From: Terrimonas pollutisoli
Lineage (GTDB): Bacteria > Bacteroidota > Bacteroidia > Chitinophagales > Chitinophagaceae
Length of the DNA stretch: 64,000 bases
Direction of reading: 5' to 3'
NCBI RefSeq assembly: GCF_029360765.1
Contig: NZ_JARKNA010000024.1
Span: 1-64,000 of the forward strand
Below the pieces are notes generated by a model, which was given only the letters and a program-made list of their open reading frames with translations, was not told the DNA's origin and searched no databases. The translations under genes and the position numbers were made by a program. The first letter of the stretch is position 1, and the number at the start of each line of letters is the position of its first letter. Below are positions 17,883 to 25,475 of the stretch, piece by piece.

Positions 17883-17970
17883 GTAATGTAGTCTATTAAT
17901 GCCGAATTATTGAATTAATAATTAAAATAGTATACCCTTTGTTTTCTATGTCATATCTCTTACTTCATGC

Positions 17971-18690
17971 TTAATACCCCGTACTTCCATCCCTCACTTT
18001 TATCTTTTTCTTTTTGTTCTTTTTTTCATATTCTAAAATAGCCTGGGGTTTGGTAACCGTCTTTTTGCCTGCAGCCTCAGTTTTTGCTTTCGGATCGCTA
18101 AAGCCAATAGGTTTGAGTTCTTCATCATCCTCAGAACCGGCTATCGGCAAGGCATCACCGGTCTTTATTTTATCAGCCCAATATTCCTCCGTCTTTAAAA
18201 TGGTGCCCCATTCCGGATCGAAATACTTCCAGGTGCCGTGTTTCATCGTAGAACCTTCAACTTTCACTATTACCCTATCCACCACTTTGGAGGGATCAAT
18301 CACGTCCAACACATCTACAGTGTCGAAAGTCCGGCCGGGCTCAACGGCTCTCCAGCTTTCCTCCCGAATCAAGCCACCCCGGCGTGAATAGTATCTTGAT
18401 TTCCCATCGAGGCTGCCCCAGCGATAGTTTTCTTCCGATAGTTTATCACCCATGAGTGAAAATTTCACCCATTTACCATCTTTCTTGTCGTCGATAAAAT
18501 AGCCCTGTTCATCATAGCCCTCCTCGCCTCTCAATTCATCTACATGAATCACCCAGGGGCCCTGTTTTTTACCCTTCATATCCACCCGGTTTAATGTATC
18601 GCCCCGTACACTAATGATAAAATCCTTCCATTGTCCAAATGACTGGAAAGAAATGAAAAGCAAAAACAAAAAAGCAAGCCGCATAATCAA
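17971..18690 (-). CDS. exported MORN-like/YwqK-type repeat protein
   Basis: 239 residues with a signal peptide (MIMRLAFLFLLFISFQSFGQ). It contains repeats of the MORN-like kind found in YwqK proteins: GKKQGPWVIHVDELRGEEGYD, DKKDGKWVKFSLMGDKLSEENYR, DGKSRYYSRRGGLIREESWR and MKHGTWKYFDPEWG. Such proteins are often labelled antitoxin by automated pipelines, but an exported copy is unlikely to act that way. The C-terminus is lysine-rich. Probable envelope protein of unknown role; separated from neighbours by about 100 bp on each side. Confidence 0.75.
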   Translation of the reverse strand: MIMRLAFLFLLFISFQSFGQWKDFIISVRGDTLNRVDMKGKKQGPWVIHVDELRGEEGYDEQGYFIDDKKDGKWVKFSLMGDKLSEENYRWGSLDGKSRYYSRRGGLIREESWRAVEPGRTFDTVDVLDVIDPSKVVDRVIVKVEGSTMKHGTWKYFDPEWGTILKTEEYWADKIKTGDALPIAGSEDDEELKPIGFSDPKAKTEAAGKKTVTKPQAILEYEKKNKKKKIKVRDGSTGY

Positions 18691-18815
18691 CGTATTTTCT
18701 ACACAAAGAACGTGAAAAACCGGGTTTTATGTTCCAACAGCTTATTTGAATCATTCCCAGTTTTTTAACAGGCCTGATTTTCAAATGAAAAACACATTAC
18801 CTATTTTGCAACTTC

Positions 18816-19265
18816 ATGAAAAATTTATTGCTGGTACTATTTGTAGTAAGCGGTCTTGTGTCCTGCCGTATGAAAGATCCTGTATTTAAGAATATTGAGA
18901 ATATAAAAGGCGACAGGCTAAATTTCTCTAATTCATCCGTCACCCTGGACATGCGCTATTTTAATCCCAATAATTTTAAAGGACAATTAAAGCAAGCAGA
19001 AGGTGACGCCTGGATGGATAGCACTTATCTCGGTCATTTCATGGTTGACAGCCTGGTAAACATTCCGGCTAACAGTGACTTCCTGGTGCCGGTTAAACTA
19101 TTGGTAGACATGAAGCAGATACTCAAACATTCTTTAACAGCTTTGCTAAATGAAGAAGTAAATATCAGGATCAGTGGCAGGGCCAAAGCAGGCAAAGGCG
19201 GTATTTTTCGAAATTTCAATTTGAACTACCAGGGAAAGCAAAATCTGCGTGAGCTATTCAAATAA
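18816..19265 (+). CDS. LEA type 2 family lipoprotein
   Basis: 149 residues with a lipobox (FVVSGLVSC) and a single LEA-2 (WHy-like) beta-sandwich: LNFSNSSVTLDMRYFNPNNF, then DSLVNIPANSDFLVPVKLLV and NIRISGRAKAGKGGIFRNFN. It is expected at the periplasmic side of a membrane. Related small lipoproteins in Bacteroidota are uncharacterised. A TATTTTG sequence 7 nt before the ATG could be a promoter element. Confidence 0.8.
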   Translation: MKNLLLVLFVVSGLVSCRMKDPVFKNIENIKGDRLNFSNSSVTLDMRYFNPNNFKGQLKQAEGDAWMDSTYLGHFMVDSLVNIPANSDFLVPVKLLVDMKQILKHSLTALLNEEVNIRISGRAKAGKGGIFRNFNLNYQGKQNLRELFK

Positions 19266-19362
19266 AAAAGAAGCTGCTCTTATAAAGTCATTTTGCTTTT
19301 TTGAATTTGATAGACGGATTTGAGGTGCTATAGAGTATCTGCTGAAAAATTAAATTACCTAT

Positions 19363-19390
19363 AAAAATCCCGGCCAAATGCCGGGGTAAT
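19363..19390 (-). terminator. terminator of the HMA-domain gene
   Basis: CCCGGC / GCCGGG stem with a 5-nt loop; on the minus strand it is followed by ATTTTTATA. It lies directly after the stop of the gene at 19395. Confidence 0.75.
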
Positions 19391-19394
19391 TCGT

Positions 19395-19778
19395 TTATTG
19401 AGCAGGCTCAGCGGCCGGTGCTTTTGGCTTTGGATGACCGCCGCCATCTTCAAATTTCTTACAGGTTTTTGGCAGTCTTTTGTAGGACTCTTCATTGGCG
19501 GGGATATCATCTGCATCATACCCCATATTAGCTATAGCGGTTTTAATCTCTTCAATGTTTGTACGATCGGTAAGATACTTTACCGTTGTTTCACCTTTAC
19601 GATAATCAACATTAATGGAAAGAACACCATCAATTCTCTTTACATATGTTTCAATTCTCGGCTTGCAAGCTTCGCAGAGAGCATTGGGGGTTTTGATCTT
19701 CGCTGTTTCAACAGTCTTTTGCTGTGAAAAAGCTCCTATCGAAAAACAGGTCATCACCAGTGCTATGAAAATTTTCAT
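19395..19778 (-). CDS. exported heavy-metal-associated (HMA) domain protein
   Basis: About 127 residues with a signal peptide (MKIFIALVMTCFSIGAFSQQ). One ferredoxin-like HMA domain follows, whose metal-binding motif reads LCEACKPR in place of the usual GMxCxxC. Further features are INVDYRKGETTVKYL and IANMGYDADDIPANEES, then a short glycine/proline-rich tail. It probably binds copper or another soft metal in the periplasm. I use ATG 19778; earlier in-frame ATGs would overlap the end of pyrE and lack a good signal peptide. Likely translated downstream of pyrE. Confidence 0.82.
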   Translation of the reverse strand: MKIFIALVMTCFSIGAFSQQKTVETAKIKTPNALCEACKPRIETYVKRIDGVLSINVDYRKGETTVKYLTDRTNIEEIKTAIANMGYDADDIPANEESYKRLPKTCKKFEDGGGHPKPKAPAAEPAQ

Positions 19779-19801
19779 ACTGTACATTTTGAAAAACCAA
19801 A

Positions 19802-20437
19802 TTACAAAACTCCTTTCCAATTAGCAGGATCGTCCCGCCATTTTAACAAAACATCCTGCTCACTGGCAGACACCGTTCCATTCTCCACCGCCAGCTCTAT
19901 AAGCGACGGATAGTTTGTAAGGGAATAATACTGGATGCCACTTTTAGCAAAGGCTTCATCTGCAACCGGGAAACCATAGGTAAAAATTGACACCATGCCG
20001 ATCACTTCCAGTCCCTGGGCCTTTAGCACATCTACCACCTGCAGGCTGCTTTTCCCTGTTGACACCAGGTCTTCAATCACCACTGTTTTCTGCCCTTTTT
20101 CATAAAATCCCTCGATCTGGTTTCCCAGCCCATGTTCTTTCGGCTTTGGCCTTACATAAATATAAGGCAGCTTCAATTGATCTGCCGTCATAGCCCCCCA
20201 GGCAATCCCGGCTGTAGCAACGCCAGCCAACAACTCAGCTTCCGGAAATTTTGAAAAAACCACGTTACACAATTCTGATTTAATAAAATCTCTTGTAAAG
20301 GGAAACGATAAAATCTTCCGGTTATCGCAGTAGATGGGGCTTTTCCATCCACTGGCCCAGGTATAAGGTTCTTTTACATTTAATTTTACCGCATTAGCCT
20401 GTAATAGTTTTTCGGCCACTGTTTTCATATCTGTCAT
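19802..20437 (-). CDS. pyrE: orotate phosphoribosyltransferase
   Basis: A 211-residue cytoplasmic enzyme that joins orotate and PRPP to give orotidine 5'-phosphate, the fifth step of pyrimidine synthesis. The PRPP-binding loop is VVIEDLVSTGKSS; the family YCDNRKILSFP and AELLAGVATAGIAWG segments are present. Length is normal. pyrB and pyrR lie 2-4 kb away on the same strand but are separated by coaD, a thioesterase and a Nudix gene on the other strand. A TATCTTCG sequence ends 4 nt before the ATG, suggesting a near-leaderless mRNA. Confidence 0.93.
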   Translation of the reverse strand: MTDMKTVAEKLLQANAVKLNVKEPYTWASGWKSPIYCDNRKILSFPFTRDFIKSELCNVVFSKFPEAELLAGVATAGIAWGAMTADQLKLPYIYVRPKPKEHGLGNQIEGFYEKGQKTVVIEDLVSTGKSSLQVVDVLKAQGLEVIGMVSIFTYGFPVADEAFAKSGIQYYSLTNYPSLIELAVENGTVSASEQDVLLKWRDDPANWKGVL

Positions 20438-20441
20438 GCGG

Positions 20442-20449
20442 CGAAGATA
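20442..20449 (-). promoter_or_regulatory. possible pyrE promoter -7 box
   Basis: TATCTTCG on the minus strand is one mismatch from TAnnTTTG and lies 4 nt upstream of the pyrE ATG. Confidence 0.35.
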
Positions 20450-20457
20450 AAAAGATA

Positions 20458-20590
20458 AAGGAACAAGGGACGAGATTCAGGATACAAGTTTAGGTAGTAT
20501 TCTTTCTCCTTGTTTCTTGTTCCTTGTTTCCTGTTCCCTGTACCTTATACCTTGTACCTTGATTTCTTTCTTGTTCCTTGTATCTTTATA
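20458..20590. repeat. low-complexity CCTTGTTCC/CCTTGTACC repeat
   Basis: Degenerate tandem units (CTTGTTCCTTGTTTCCTGTT, CCCTGTACCTTATACC, CTTGTACCTTG) between the divergent pyrE and Nudix genes. GGAACAAGGGACGAG at the left end is complementary to part of them. Such ACCTTGTACC strings are common interspersed DNA in Bacteroidota and cyanobacteria. Confidence 0.7.
20559..20588 (+). promoter_or_regulatory. Nudix gene promoter
   Basis: TTG (20559-20561), exactly 19 nt, then TATCTTTA (20581-20588). Spacing is canonical for Bacteroidota; the last base of the -7 box is off consensus. ATG 20594 follows 5 nt later. The -33 TTG belongs to the CCTTG repeat. Confidence 0.5.
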
Positions 20591-20593
20591 AAT

Positions 20594-21220
20594 ATGTATA
20601 TAAAAATTTACTTTAACGATAAGCCTTTATTTCTCTGCGACAATATCGATGAAGTGGTAGAGCCCTTTGTGCACCACGACGATGCTGTATTCATCGATGA
20701 ATTAGATACCCACACGGTCAAGTCGATGATCTATGAAATGCAATTGGAAAAAATTCATGCTGGTGTTTTTTTTCATTCCAACCTGGACGAGTTGAAGAAA
20801 GCTTTCTTTAAAAAATTTACACTGGTGCAGGCTGCCGGCGGGCTGGTAAAAAATGGGCAGGGTGAAAATCTCGTCATATTTCGCCGCGGTAAATGGGACC
20901 TGCCCAAAGGCAAGTTAGATAAAGGTGAAAGCCTCGAAGAATGTGCCGTCCGGGAAGTGGAAGAGGAAACCGGTTTACAAAATATAAAGCTGCTGGCGCC
21001 GCTGCTCGTCACTTACCACACCTATCATGAAGGAACAAAATTCATCTTAAAAGAATCGCATTGGTATAAGATGCAGACCCTAAACAACCAGGACCTGGTA
21101 CCACAAACCGAAGAAGATATTCAACAAGTGATTTGGGTGGACGACAAGGATCTTTCGAAATACATGAAAGACGCTTTTCCTTCTGTTGTAGATGTATTAA
21201 AGGCTGGTCGGTCTAAATGA
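20594..21220 (+). CDS. Nudix hydrolase
   Basis: About 208 residues. The Nudix box GKLDKGESLEECAVREVEEE (about residues 106-125, followed by TGL) is complete. An N-terminal part of about 75 residues (MYIKIYFNDKPLFLCDNIDE...) precedes the hydrolase fold. It cleaves a nucleoside diphosphate linked to some group X; the substrate is not readable. I chose ATG 20594 over one at 20510, since the extra residues would be encoded by the CCTTGTTCC repeat. Its 3' end overlaps the convergent thioesterase gene by 24 nt. Confidence 0.87.
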   Translation: MYIKIYFNDKPLFLCDNIDEVVEPFVHHDDAVFIDELDTHTVKSMIYEMQLEKIHAGVFFHSNLDELKKAFFKKFTLVQAAGGLVKNGQGENLVIFRRGKWDLPKGKLDKGESLEECAVREVEEETGLQNIKLLAPLLVTYHTYHEGTKFILKESHWYKMQTLNNQDLVPQTEEDIQQVIWVDDKDLSKYMKDAFPSVVDVLKAGRSK

Positions 21221-21649
21221 TTCCTTGCGGGGAATAATGGCAACGGTGAGACGGCTTATGCAGACCAACTTTTCTATTTCGTCATAAATTTTAATGTCCC
21301 ACACATGCGTATTAGAACCTAAATGAAGAGGCCTGGCAACGCCTGTTACATATCCTTCCCTGGCACTGCGAACATGATTGGCATTAATTTCAAGGCCGAC
21401 ACAAACATAGATTGAGTGATCCACAACTATAGCAGAAGCAATACTGCCGATCGTTTCCGACAGTACACAAGATGCTCCTCCATGCAATAAACCATACGGT
21501 TGCTTTGTGCGATTATCTACCGGCATCTTTGCTGTTAAATAATCATTGCCCAGCTCTACCCACTCAATGCCTAAATGTTCAGCCATCGTTCCTTTTAAAA
21601 GCGGGGCCAGGTCATCCACAACCAATCCTTTGTTAAACCAAATTTTCAT
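21197..21649 (-). CDS. PaaI-type hotdog thioesterase
   Basis: 150 residues with the single hotdog fold and the PaaI/YdiI signature YGLLHGGASCVLSETIGSIA, including the HGG motif and the active-site glutamate. It hydrolyses an acyl-CoA; YdiI-like members act on DHNA-CoA in menaquinone synthesis, but that cannot be assigned here. It lies directly downstream of coaD (2-nt gap), so the pair is probably an operon linked to coenzyme A. Confidence 0.87.
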   Translation of the reverse strand: MKIWFNKGLVVDDLAPLLKGTMAEHLGIEWVELGNDYLTAKMPVDNRTKQPYGLLHGGASCVLSETIGSIASAIVVDHSIYVCVGLEINANHVRSAREGYVTGVARPLHLGSNTHVWDIKIYDEIEKLVCISRLTVAIIPRKESFRPTSL

Positions 21650-21651
21650 TC

Positions 21652-22122
21652 TTATTTCTTTATGGATTTTGAAACTACTGCTGGTAAGAAATGACTGGCA
21701 TCTCCCCCGTTACGGATAATATCCCGAACAATGGTAGATGCCACGGAAGTATACTTAGGTTCGCCGGTAAGAAAAATTGTTTCAATACTGCTATCAAGTG
21801 TCCTGTTAGCATCAGCAATCGTTTTTTCATATTCAAAATCGCTGACATAACGAATGCCCCGCAGGATGAATTTAGCACCTATTTTTTTGCAAAAATTCAC
21901 TGTCAATCCTTCATAAAAAGCTCCTTCCACTCTTGATTCATTTTTATAAATTTCTTTTATCCAGGTAACCCGTTGTTCTGCCGAAAACATAGGTGCTTTG
22001 GCAACATTTGTTCCTATTCCAACAACTATTTTATCAAATAAGGGTAAAGCCCGATTAATGATATCAACATGGCCAAGGGTAAGGGGATCAAAGGTGCCGG
22101 GAAACAAGCAAATACGTAACAT
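21652..22122 (-). CDS. coaD: phosphopantetheine adenylyltransferase
   Basis: A 156-residue nucleotidyltransferase catalysing the fourth step of coenzyme A synthesis, from 4'-phosphopantetheine and ATP to dephospho-CoA. The ATP-binding TxGH motif is LTLGHVDI; also seen are FILRGIRYVSDFEYE and the C-terminal SVASTIVRDI. ATG 22122 is the start because LRICLFPGTFDPLTLGH is the family N-terminus. An earlier ATG at 22173 would translate a repeat element. An AGGAGG lies 9 nt before the ATG and is part of that repeat. Confidence 0.93.
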   Translation of the reverse strand: MLRICLFPGTFDPLTLGHVDIINRALPLFDKIVVGIGTNVAKAPMFSAEQRVTWIKEIYKNESRVEGAFYEGLTVNFCKKIGAKFILRGIRYVSDFEYEKTIADANRTLDSSIETIFLTGEPKYTSVASTIVRDIIRNGGDASHFLPAVVSKSIKK

Positions 22123-22129
22123 AAAAGAA

Positions 22130-22160
22130 ATCCTCCTAAATCCTCCCTTATGAGAGGACT
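22130..22160 (-). repeat. hairpin repeat in the coaD leader, supplies an AGGAGG
   Basis: On the minus strand: AGTCCTCTCATAAGGGAGG, then ATTTAGGAGGATTTC and the coaD ATG. TCCTC (22141-22145) pairs with GAGGA (22154-22158). Same orientation as the elements before fsa, pruA and the barrel gene. Confidence 0.6.
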
Positions 22161-22245
22161 TAAAGACCTCCACAAAATGAGAATCGTTTTATTGTAATAA
22201 ATTTCTAACTATACTTCACTAAGCCATCCTGAGCATGCCAAAGGA

Positions 22246-23172
22246 TCAGGCGGTTTGGGGGCTTAATAAATACAAAGCCGCCATCCTAACTGCGACGCCG
22301 TTTTCCACTTGCTGCAAAATAATGGACTGTTTGCTATCCGCTACATCGCTGTCCAGCTCTACACCACGATTGATTGGCCCCGGGTGCATAATCACAATTT
22401 CTTTATGCAGGCTATCGAGCATTTTCCGGCTGATACCATACGCAAGGTTATATTCACGCAACGAAGAAAACAAAACCTGGTTTTGTCTTTCCAACTGAAT
22501 CCGTAGCACATTGGCCACATCACACCACTCCAATGTTTCTTTCAAATTATAACTAACGTTTACATTCAGTGCTTCTGCAATATATTTTGGTATTAATGTG
22601 GGCGGTCCGCAAACAGTAACTTCTGCGCCCATTTTTTTCAGCAGGTAAATATTGCTTTGTGCTACCCGGCTGTGCATAATATCACCGATGATAGCCACTT
22701 TTGTCCCTTCGAGTTTGCCGAGTTTTTCTTTGATGGACAAAGCATCAAGCAATCCTTGTGTCGGATGTTCATTGATGCCATCCCCGGCATTGATAATGGC
22801 TGCCGGAATATGTTTTGCCAAAAAATGCGGCGCCCCGCTGGCACTGTGACGCATCACCACCATATCCACTTTCATCGATAAAATATTATTCACCGTATCC
22901 AGCAGTGTTTCACCTTTTGCCACGGAGGATGACGAAGCAGTAAAACTAATAGTGTCTGCGGAGAGACGCTTTTCAGCCAGCTCAAAAGATATGCGGGTGC
23001 GGGTAGAATTTTCGAAAAACAGGTTTACCACCACTACGTCACGCAGGGAAGGCACTTTTTTTACAGGACGTTGTAAAACTTCCTTGAATTGTTCTGCCGT
23101 TTGTAAAATAAGGGAAATGTCTGTAGCCGTCAGGTCTTTAATGCCTAGTAAATGTCGAGTAGATAGTTGCAT
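22246..23172 (-). CDS. pyrB: aspartate carbamoyltransferase catalytic subunit
   Basis: 308 residues, normal length for the catalytic chain. Carbamoyl-phosphate binding motif FENSTRTRISFE near residue 55, HPTQGLLDALS near residue 135, and the C-terminal HPGPINRGVELDSDVAD are all intact. It makes carbamoyl-aspartate, the committed step of pyrimidine synthesis. No pyrI regulatory chain is next to it. It lies downstream of pyrR on the same strand with a 152-bp spacer that holds an AT-rich repeat. This order fits PyrR control of the operon. Confidence 0.94.
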   Translation of the reverse strand: MQLSTRHLLGIKDLTATDISLILQTAEQFKEVLQRPVKKVPSLRDVVVVNLFFENSTRTRISFELAEKRLSADTISFTASSSSVAKGETLLDTVNNILSMKVDMVVMRHSASGAPHFLAKHIPAAIINAGDGINEHPTQGLLDALSIKEKLGKLEGTKVAIIGDIMHSRVAQSNIYLLKKMGAEVTVCGPPTLIPKYIAEALNVNVSYNLKETLEWCDVANVLRIQLERQNQVLFSSLREYNLAYGISRKMLDSLHKEIVIMHPGPINRGVELDSDVADSKQSIILQQVENGVAVRMAALYLLSPQTA

Positions 23173-23196
23173 TAAAAAGCGAAATTAAGGGAACAA

Positions 23197-23325
23197 GAGG
23201 AAAGTTTAATTGTTTAATAGTCTAATTGTTTAAAGTTAAGCCGTATCCATTTAAGAAGGCGCCGGAAAGGAAGTCTTCCATACTGATTCAAATTTTAAAC
23301 TCTTAAACCTTAAACTTTTAAACTT
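23197..23325. repeat. AT-rich repeat between pyrR and pyrB
   Basis: GTTTAATTGTTTAATAGTCTAATTG on the left; TTTTAAACTCTTAAACCTTAAACTTTTAAACTT on the right. Arms are partly complementary, of the same kind as the elements at 12495 and 56325. Confidence 0.6.
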
Positions 23326-23849
23326 CAATCCAATATCACCACTTCTTCCTTTCCATCCCGTTCCTTCCATAGCACTTTCACTTTTTGCGAAATAATGGAA
23401 TCGATGGCCTTGCCTACATAGTCCGGCTGTATGGGAAGCTGCCGGCTAAAGCGACGATCGATCAATATACATAGCTCAACTTTTTCGGGTCGGCCAAAAT
23501 CGAGTAATGCATCTAATGCAGCTCTTATCGTTCTGCCGGTATATAACACATCGTCGATAAGAACCACTTTTTTCCCTTCAATTGAAAATGGAATGTCTGT
23601 TTGATTGGCAATATGAAGTTCCTTTCGTACATCATCACGATAAAAGGTGATGTCTAGCTTTCCATAAGCAACAGGCACCGTTGGAAATTCCTTCTTTATT
23701 TCGGCCACTACCCTGTCGGAAAGAAAAATCCCTCTGGGCTGCAAGCCAATTAACACTGTATTTGTGAGTTCGCTATTATTTTCCAGGATTTGATGAGCCA
23801 GCCGTTTAATAGTTATCGCCAGTTGCTGTTCCGAAAGAATCGATTTCAA
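23325..23849 (-). CDS. pyrR: PyrR bifunctional regulator / uracil phosphoribosyltransferase
   Basis: 174 residues of the type I phosphoribosyltransferase fold. The PRPP loop is VVLIDDVLYTGRTIRAALD; the start MKSILSEQQLAITIKRLAHQ and the basic RFSRQLPIQPDYVGKAID region match PyrR. In Firmicutes PyrR binds a pyr leader RNA and attenuates transcription; the enzyme part salvages uracil. Here pyrB is the next gene, which supports a pyrimidine role. I cannot identify a PyrR-binding anti-antiterminator loop with confidence. Confidence 0.9.
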   Translation of the reverse strand: MKSILSEQQLAITIKRLAHQILENNSELTNTVLIGLQPRGIFLSDRVVAEIKKEFPTVPVAYGKLDITFYRDDVRKELHIANQTDIPFSIEGKKVVLIDDVLYTGRTIRAALDALLDFGRPEKVELCILIDRRFSRQLPIQPDYVGKAIDSIISQKVKVLWKERDGKEEVVILD

Positions 23850-23867
23850 GTAAATAATTTTTGTAAA

Positions 23868-23900
23868 AATAATAAAGCCTCCGTTAAGAGGCTTTATTAA
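23868..23900 (-). terminator. terminator of the barrel gene at 23918
   Basis: AATAAAGCCTC / GAGGCTTTATT, a perfect 11-bp stem with a 6-nt loop; on the minus strand followed by ATTTTTAC. It also sits just upstream of pyrR. Confidence 0.82.
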
Positions 23901-23917
23901 AAAATCAATTCGCTTTT

Positions 23918-24499
23918 TTATTTTCTTTTCGCTGCATTATGCATGAACTGGTAAAAAAATCCAACCTGGAATACACTGTTTTTCAGTTTAGCTGCGCCTG
24001 GCTCATAGATGTCGTTAATCCCCAAATTGTACCGGGCATCCACACCAAACCCTGCGGGGAAAAGATAACCCATTCCAAAGGCCCAGGAGAAGTCGACTGT
24101 GGAAAAATTGTCCTCTAAATTCACTTCCACATCCCCTGCTTCACGTTTCGACGATACTAAAAGCCCCAACTGTGGACCTGTCTGCAACCGAAAACCGTTA
24201 TCTACCATGTACTGAGCCAGTAAAGGGATGTTGATGTAGTTCAGCTTCAATTTAACATCGTCGACTTTACCACCTTGCATGGAATAGACAACTTCCGGTT
24301 GCAACGCAAAATGACGGCTTATATGAATATGCGCCAAACCGCCTACATGCAAACCAGCTTTACTATCATAATCTCCCCCGGGTGAAACATTAACACTGGA
24401 AACATTTAGCCCGGCTTTTAAACCGAAATGCGTTTCCTGTGCTGAAACAAACAGCGTTGAAAGAAATAAAGTTGCGAAAACAAAAAATACTTGTTTCAT
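23918..24499 (-). CDS. small outer-membrane beta-barrel protein (porin family)
   Basis: 193 residues with a signal peptide (MKQVFFVFATLFLSTLFVSA). It is an eight-stranded barrel of the PorT/OMP_b-brl type: HFGLKAGLNVSSVNVSPG near the start, alternating hydrophobic strands, and terminal FQVGFFYQFMHNAAKRK. The fold is common in Bacteroidota and function is mostly unknown. It has its own terminator and lies about 190 bp downstream of a second barrel gene on the same strand. Confidence 0.85.
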   Translation of the reverse strand: MKQVFFVFATLFLSTLFVSAQETHFGLKAGLNVSSVNVSPGGDYDSKAGLHVGGLAHIHISRHFALQPEVVYSMQGGKVDDVKLKLNYINIPLLAQYMVDNGFRLQTGPQLGLLVSSKREAGDVEVNLEDNFSTVDFSWAFGMGYLFPAGFGVDARYNLGINDIYEPGAAKLKNSVFQVGFFYQFMHNAAKRK

Positions 24500-24639
24500 A
24501 AATACATGATTTAAAATAAAAACTTCTACATAAGGTACTTACCTTATAAGTTTTTAAAAATCATGCCAAATAGCAACGATTAAACCAAGCGGATATGCAC
24601 AAACAGTTTTTCCTTTTAAACAGACGTTTACTTGAAACA

Positions 24640-24668
24640 AAAAAGACCGGGATGCCCGGTCTTCAAAA
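24640..24668 (-). terminator. terminator of the barrel gene at 24687
   Basis: AAGACCGGG / CCCGGTCTT stem with a 3-nt loop; T-run follows on the minus strand. Confidence 0.82.
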
Positions 24669-24686
24669 AATAATATTCGCATTTAC

Positions 24687-25193
24687 TTATTTACCTCCAA
24701 GGGAGAAATTGTATCCTACGTGAATACCTACTAAAGAAATGGTAGAACCATCTTTGTGGCCACTTTGGTAGCGTGCACCAAAATCTACATTGTTTACGAC
24801 ATAACCAAAGCCAACAGCCCAGGTGAATAAACCCTCAGAATCACTTTCCCCGCCGTCAGCTTTAGCGCCAAGTATGCCATAACCAATCTGCGGTTCGGCG
24901 TAGAAGCCGCTGAAATTGTGACGATATCCGGCAAGCAACGGAATTATGCTCCAATTGGCATCAACACCACCTTTAAATTTATAACTAGTATAGCCGGTAG
25001 TAAAGGTTATCTGACCTGCTTCACCAATTCCGAATAAGCCTTTAGCGTAACCGCCAAAACCCGTTTTAGCAGCATCACCAAAATCGCCGGTGGGCAAACC
25101 TACCTCAGCACCTACGCCGATTTGGTTATTTCCTTGTTGAGCAAAAACTGCGGATGAAGCCATAATGCAAACAGCTAAGAAAATCTTTTTCAT
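24687..25193 (-). CDS. small outer-membrane beta-barrel protein
   Basis: 168 residues: signal peptide MKKIFLAVCIMASSAVFAQQ, then a glycine-rich eight-stranded barrel (QIGVGAEVGLPTGDFGDAAK, FTWAVGFGYVVNNVDFGARY) ending in HVGYNFSLGGK. ATG 25193 is chosen because it opens the signal peptide; an in-frame ATG at 25244 would add an unlikely N-terminus. A consensus promoter box lies 45 nt upstream. It is not closely similar to the barrel at 23918, so this is not a recent tandem duplication. Confidence 0.85.
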   Translation of the reverse strand: MKKIFLAVCIMASSAVFAQQGNNQIGVGAEVGLPTGDFGDAAKTGFGGYAKGLFGIGEAGQITFTTGYTSYKFKGGVDANWSIIPLLAGYRHNFSGFYAEPQIGYGILGAKADGGESDSEGLFTWAVGFGYVVNNVDFGARYQSGHKDGSTISLVGIHVGYNFSLGGK

Positions 25194-25237
25194 AATTTGT
25201 CTTTTTAAAATTGATTTAATGGTTAATAAATCGGGCG

Positions 25238-25245
25238 CAAACATA
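25238..25245 (-). promoter_or_regulatory. barrel gene promoter -7 box
   Basis: TATGTTTG on the minus strand matches TAnnTTTG, with a leader of roughly 40 nt to ATG 25193. Confidence 0.45.
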
Positions 25246-25427
25246 AATCAACTGACTTAAATTAATAATGACTTTACATGAAAAGCATCCAAATTGCGTA
25301 AAACCACTCACTTTATTATCGTTGAAGTACAGCTTACTGAATGTATGATCAATTTCTTACATTAGTGATCTCACAAGTTAACGCATGATAATAGTGAAGG
25401 ATGAAATGACGTAATTAGCTTATATAA

Positions 25428-25457
25428 AAAAGCCTGCAAAATCATGCAAGCTTCTTT
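25428..25457 (-). terminator. weak terminator after pruA
   Basis: AAGCCTGCA and TGCAAGCTT form an imperfect stem around AAATCA; on the minus strand a TTTTTT run follows. Directly downstream of the pruA stop at 25476. Confidence 0.5.
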
Positions 25458-25475
25458 ATGAATGTTATGCTGATT

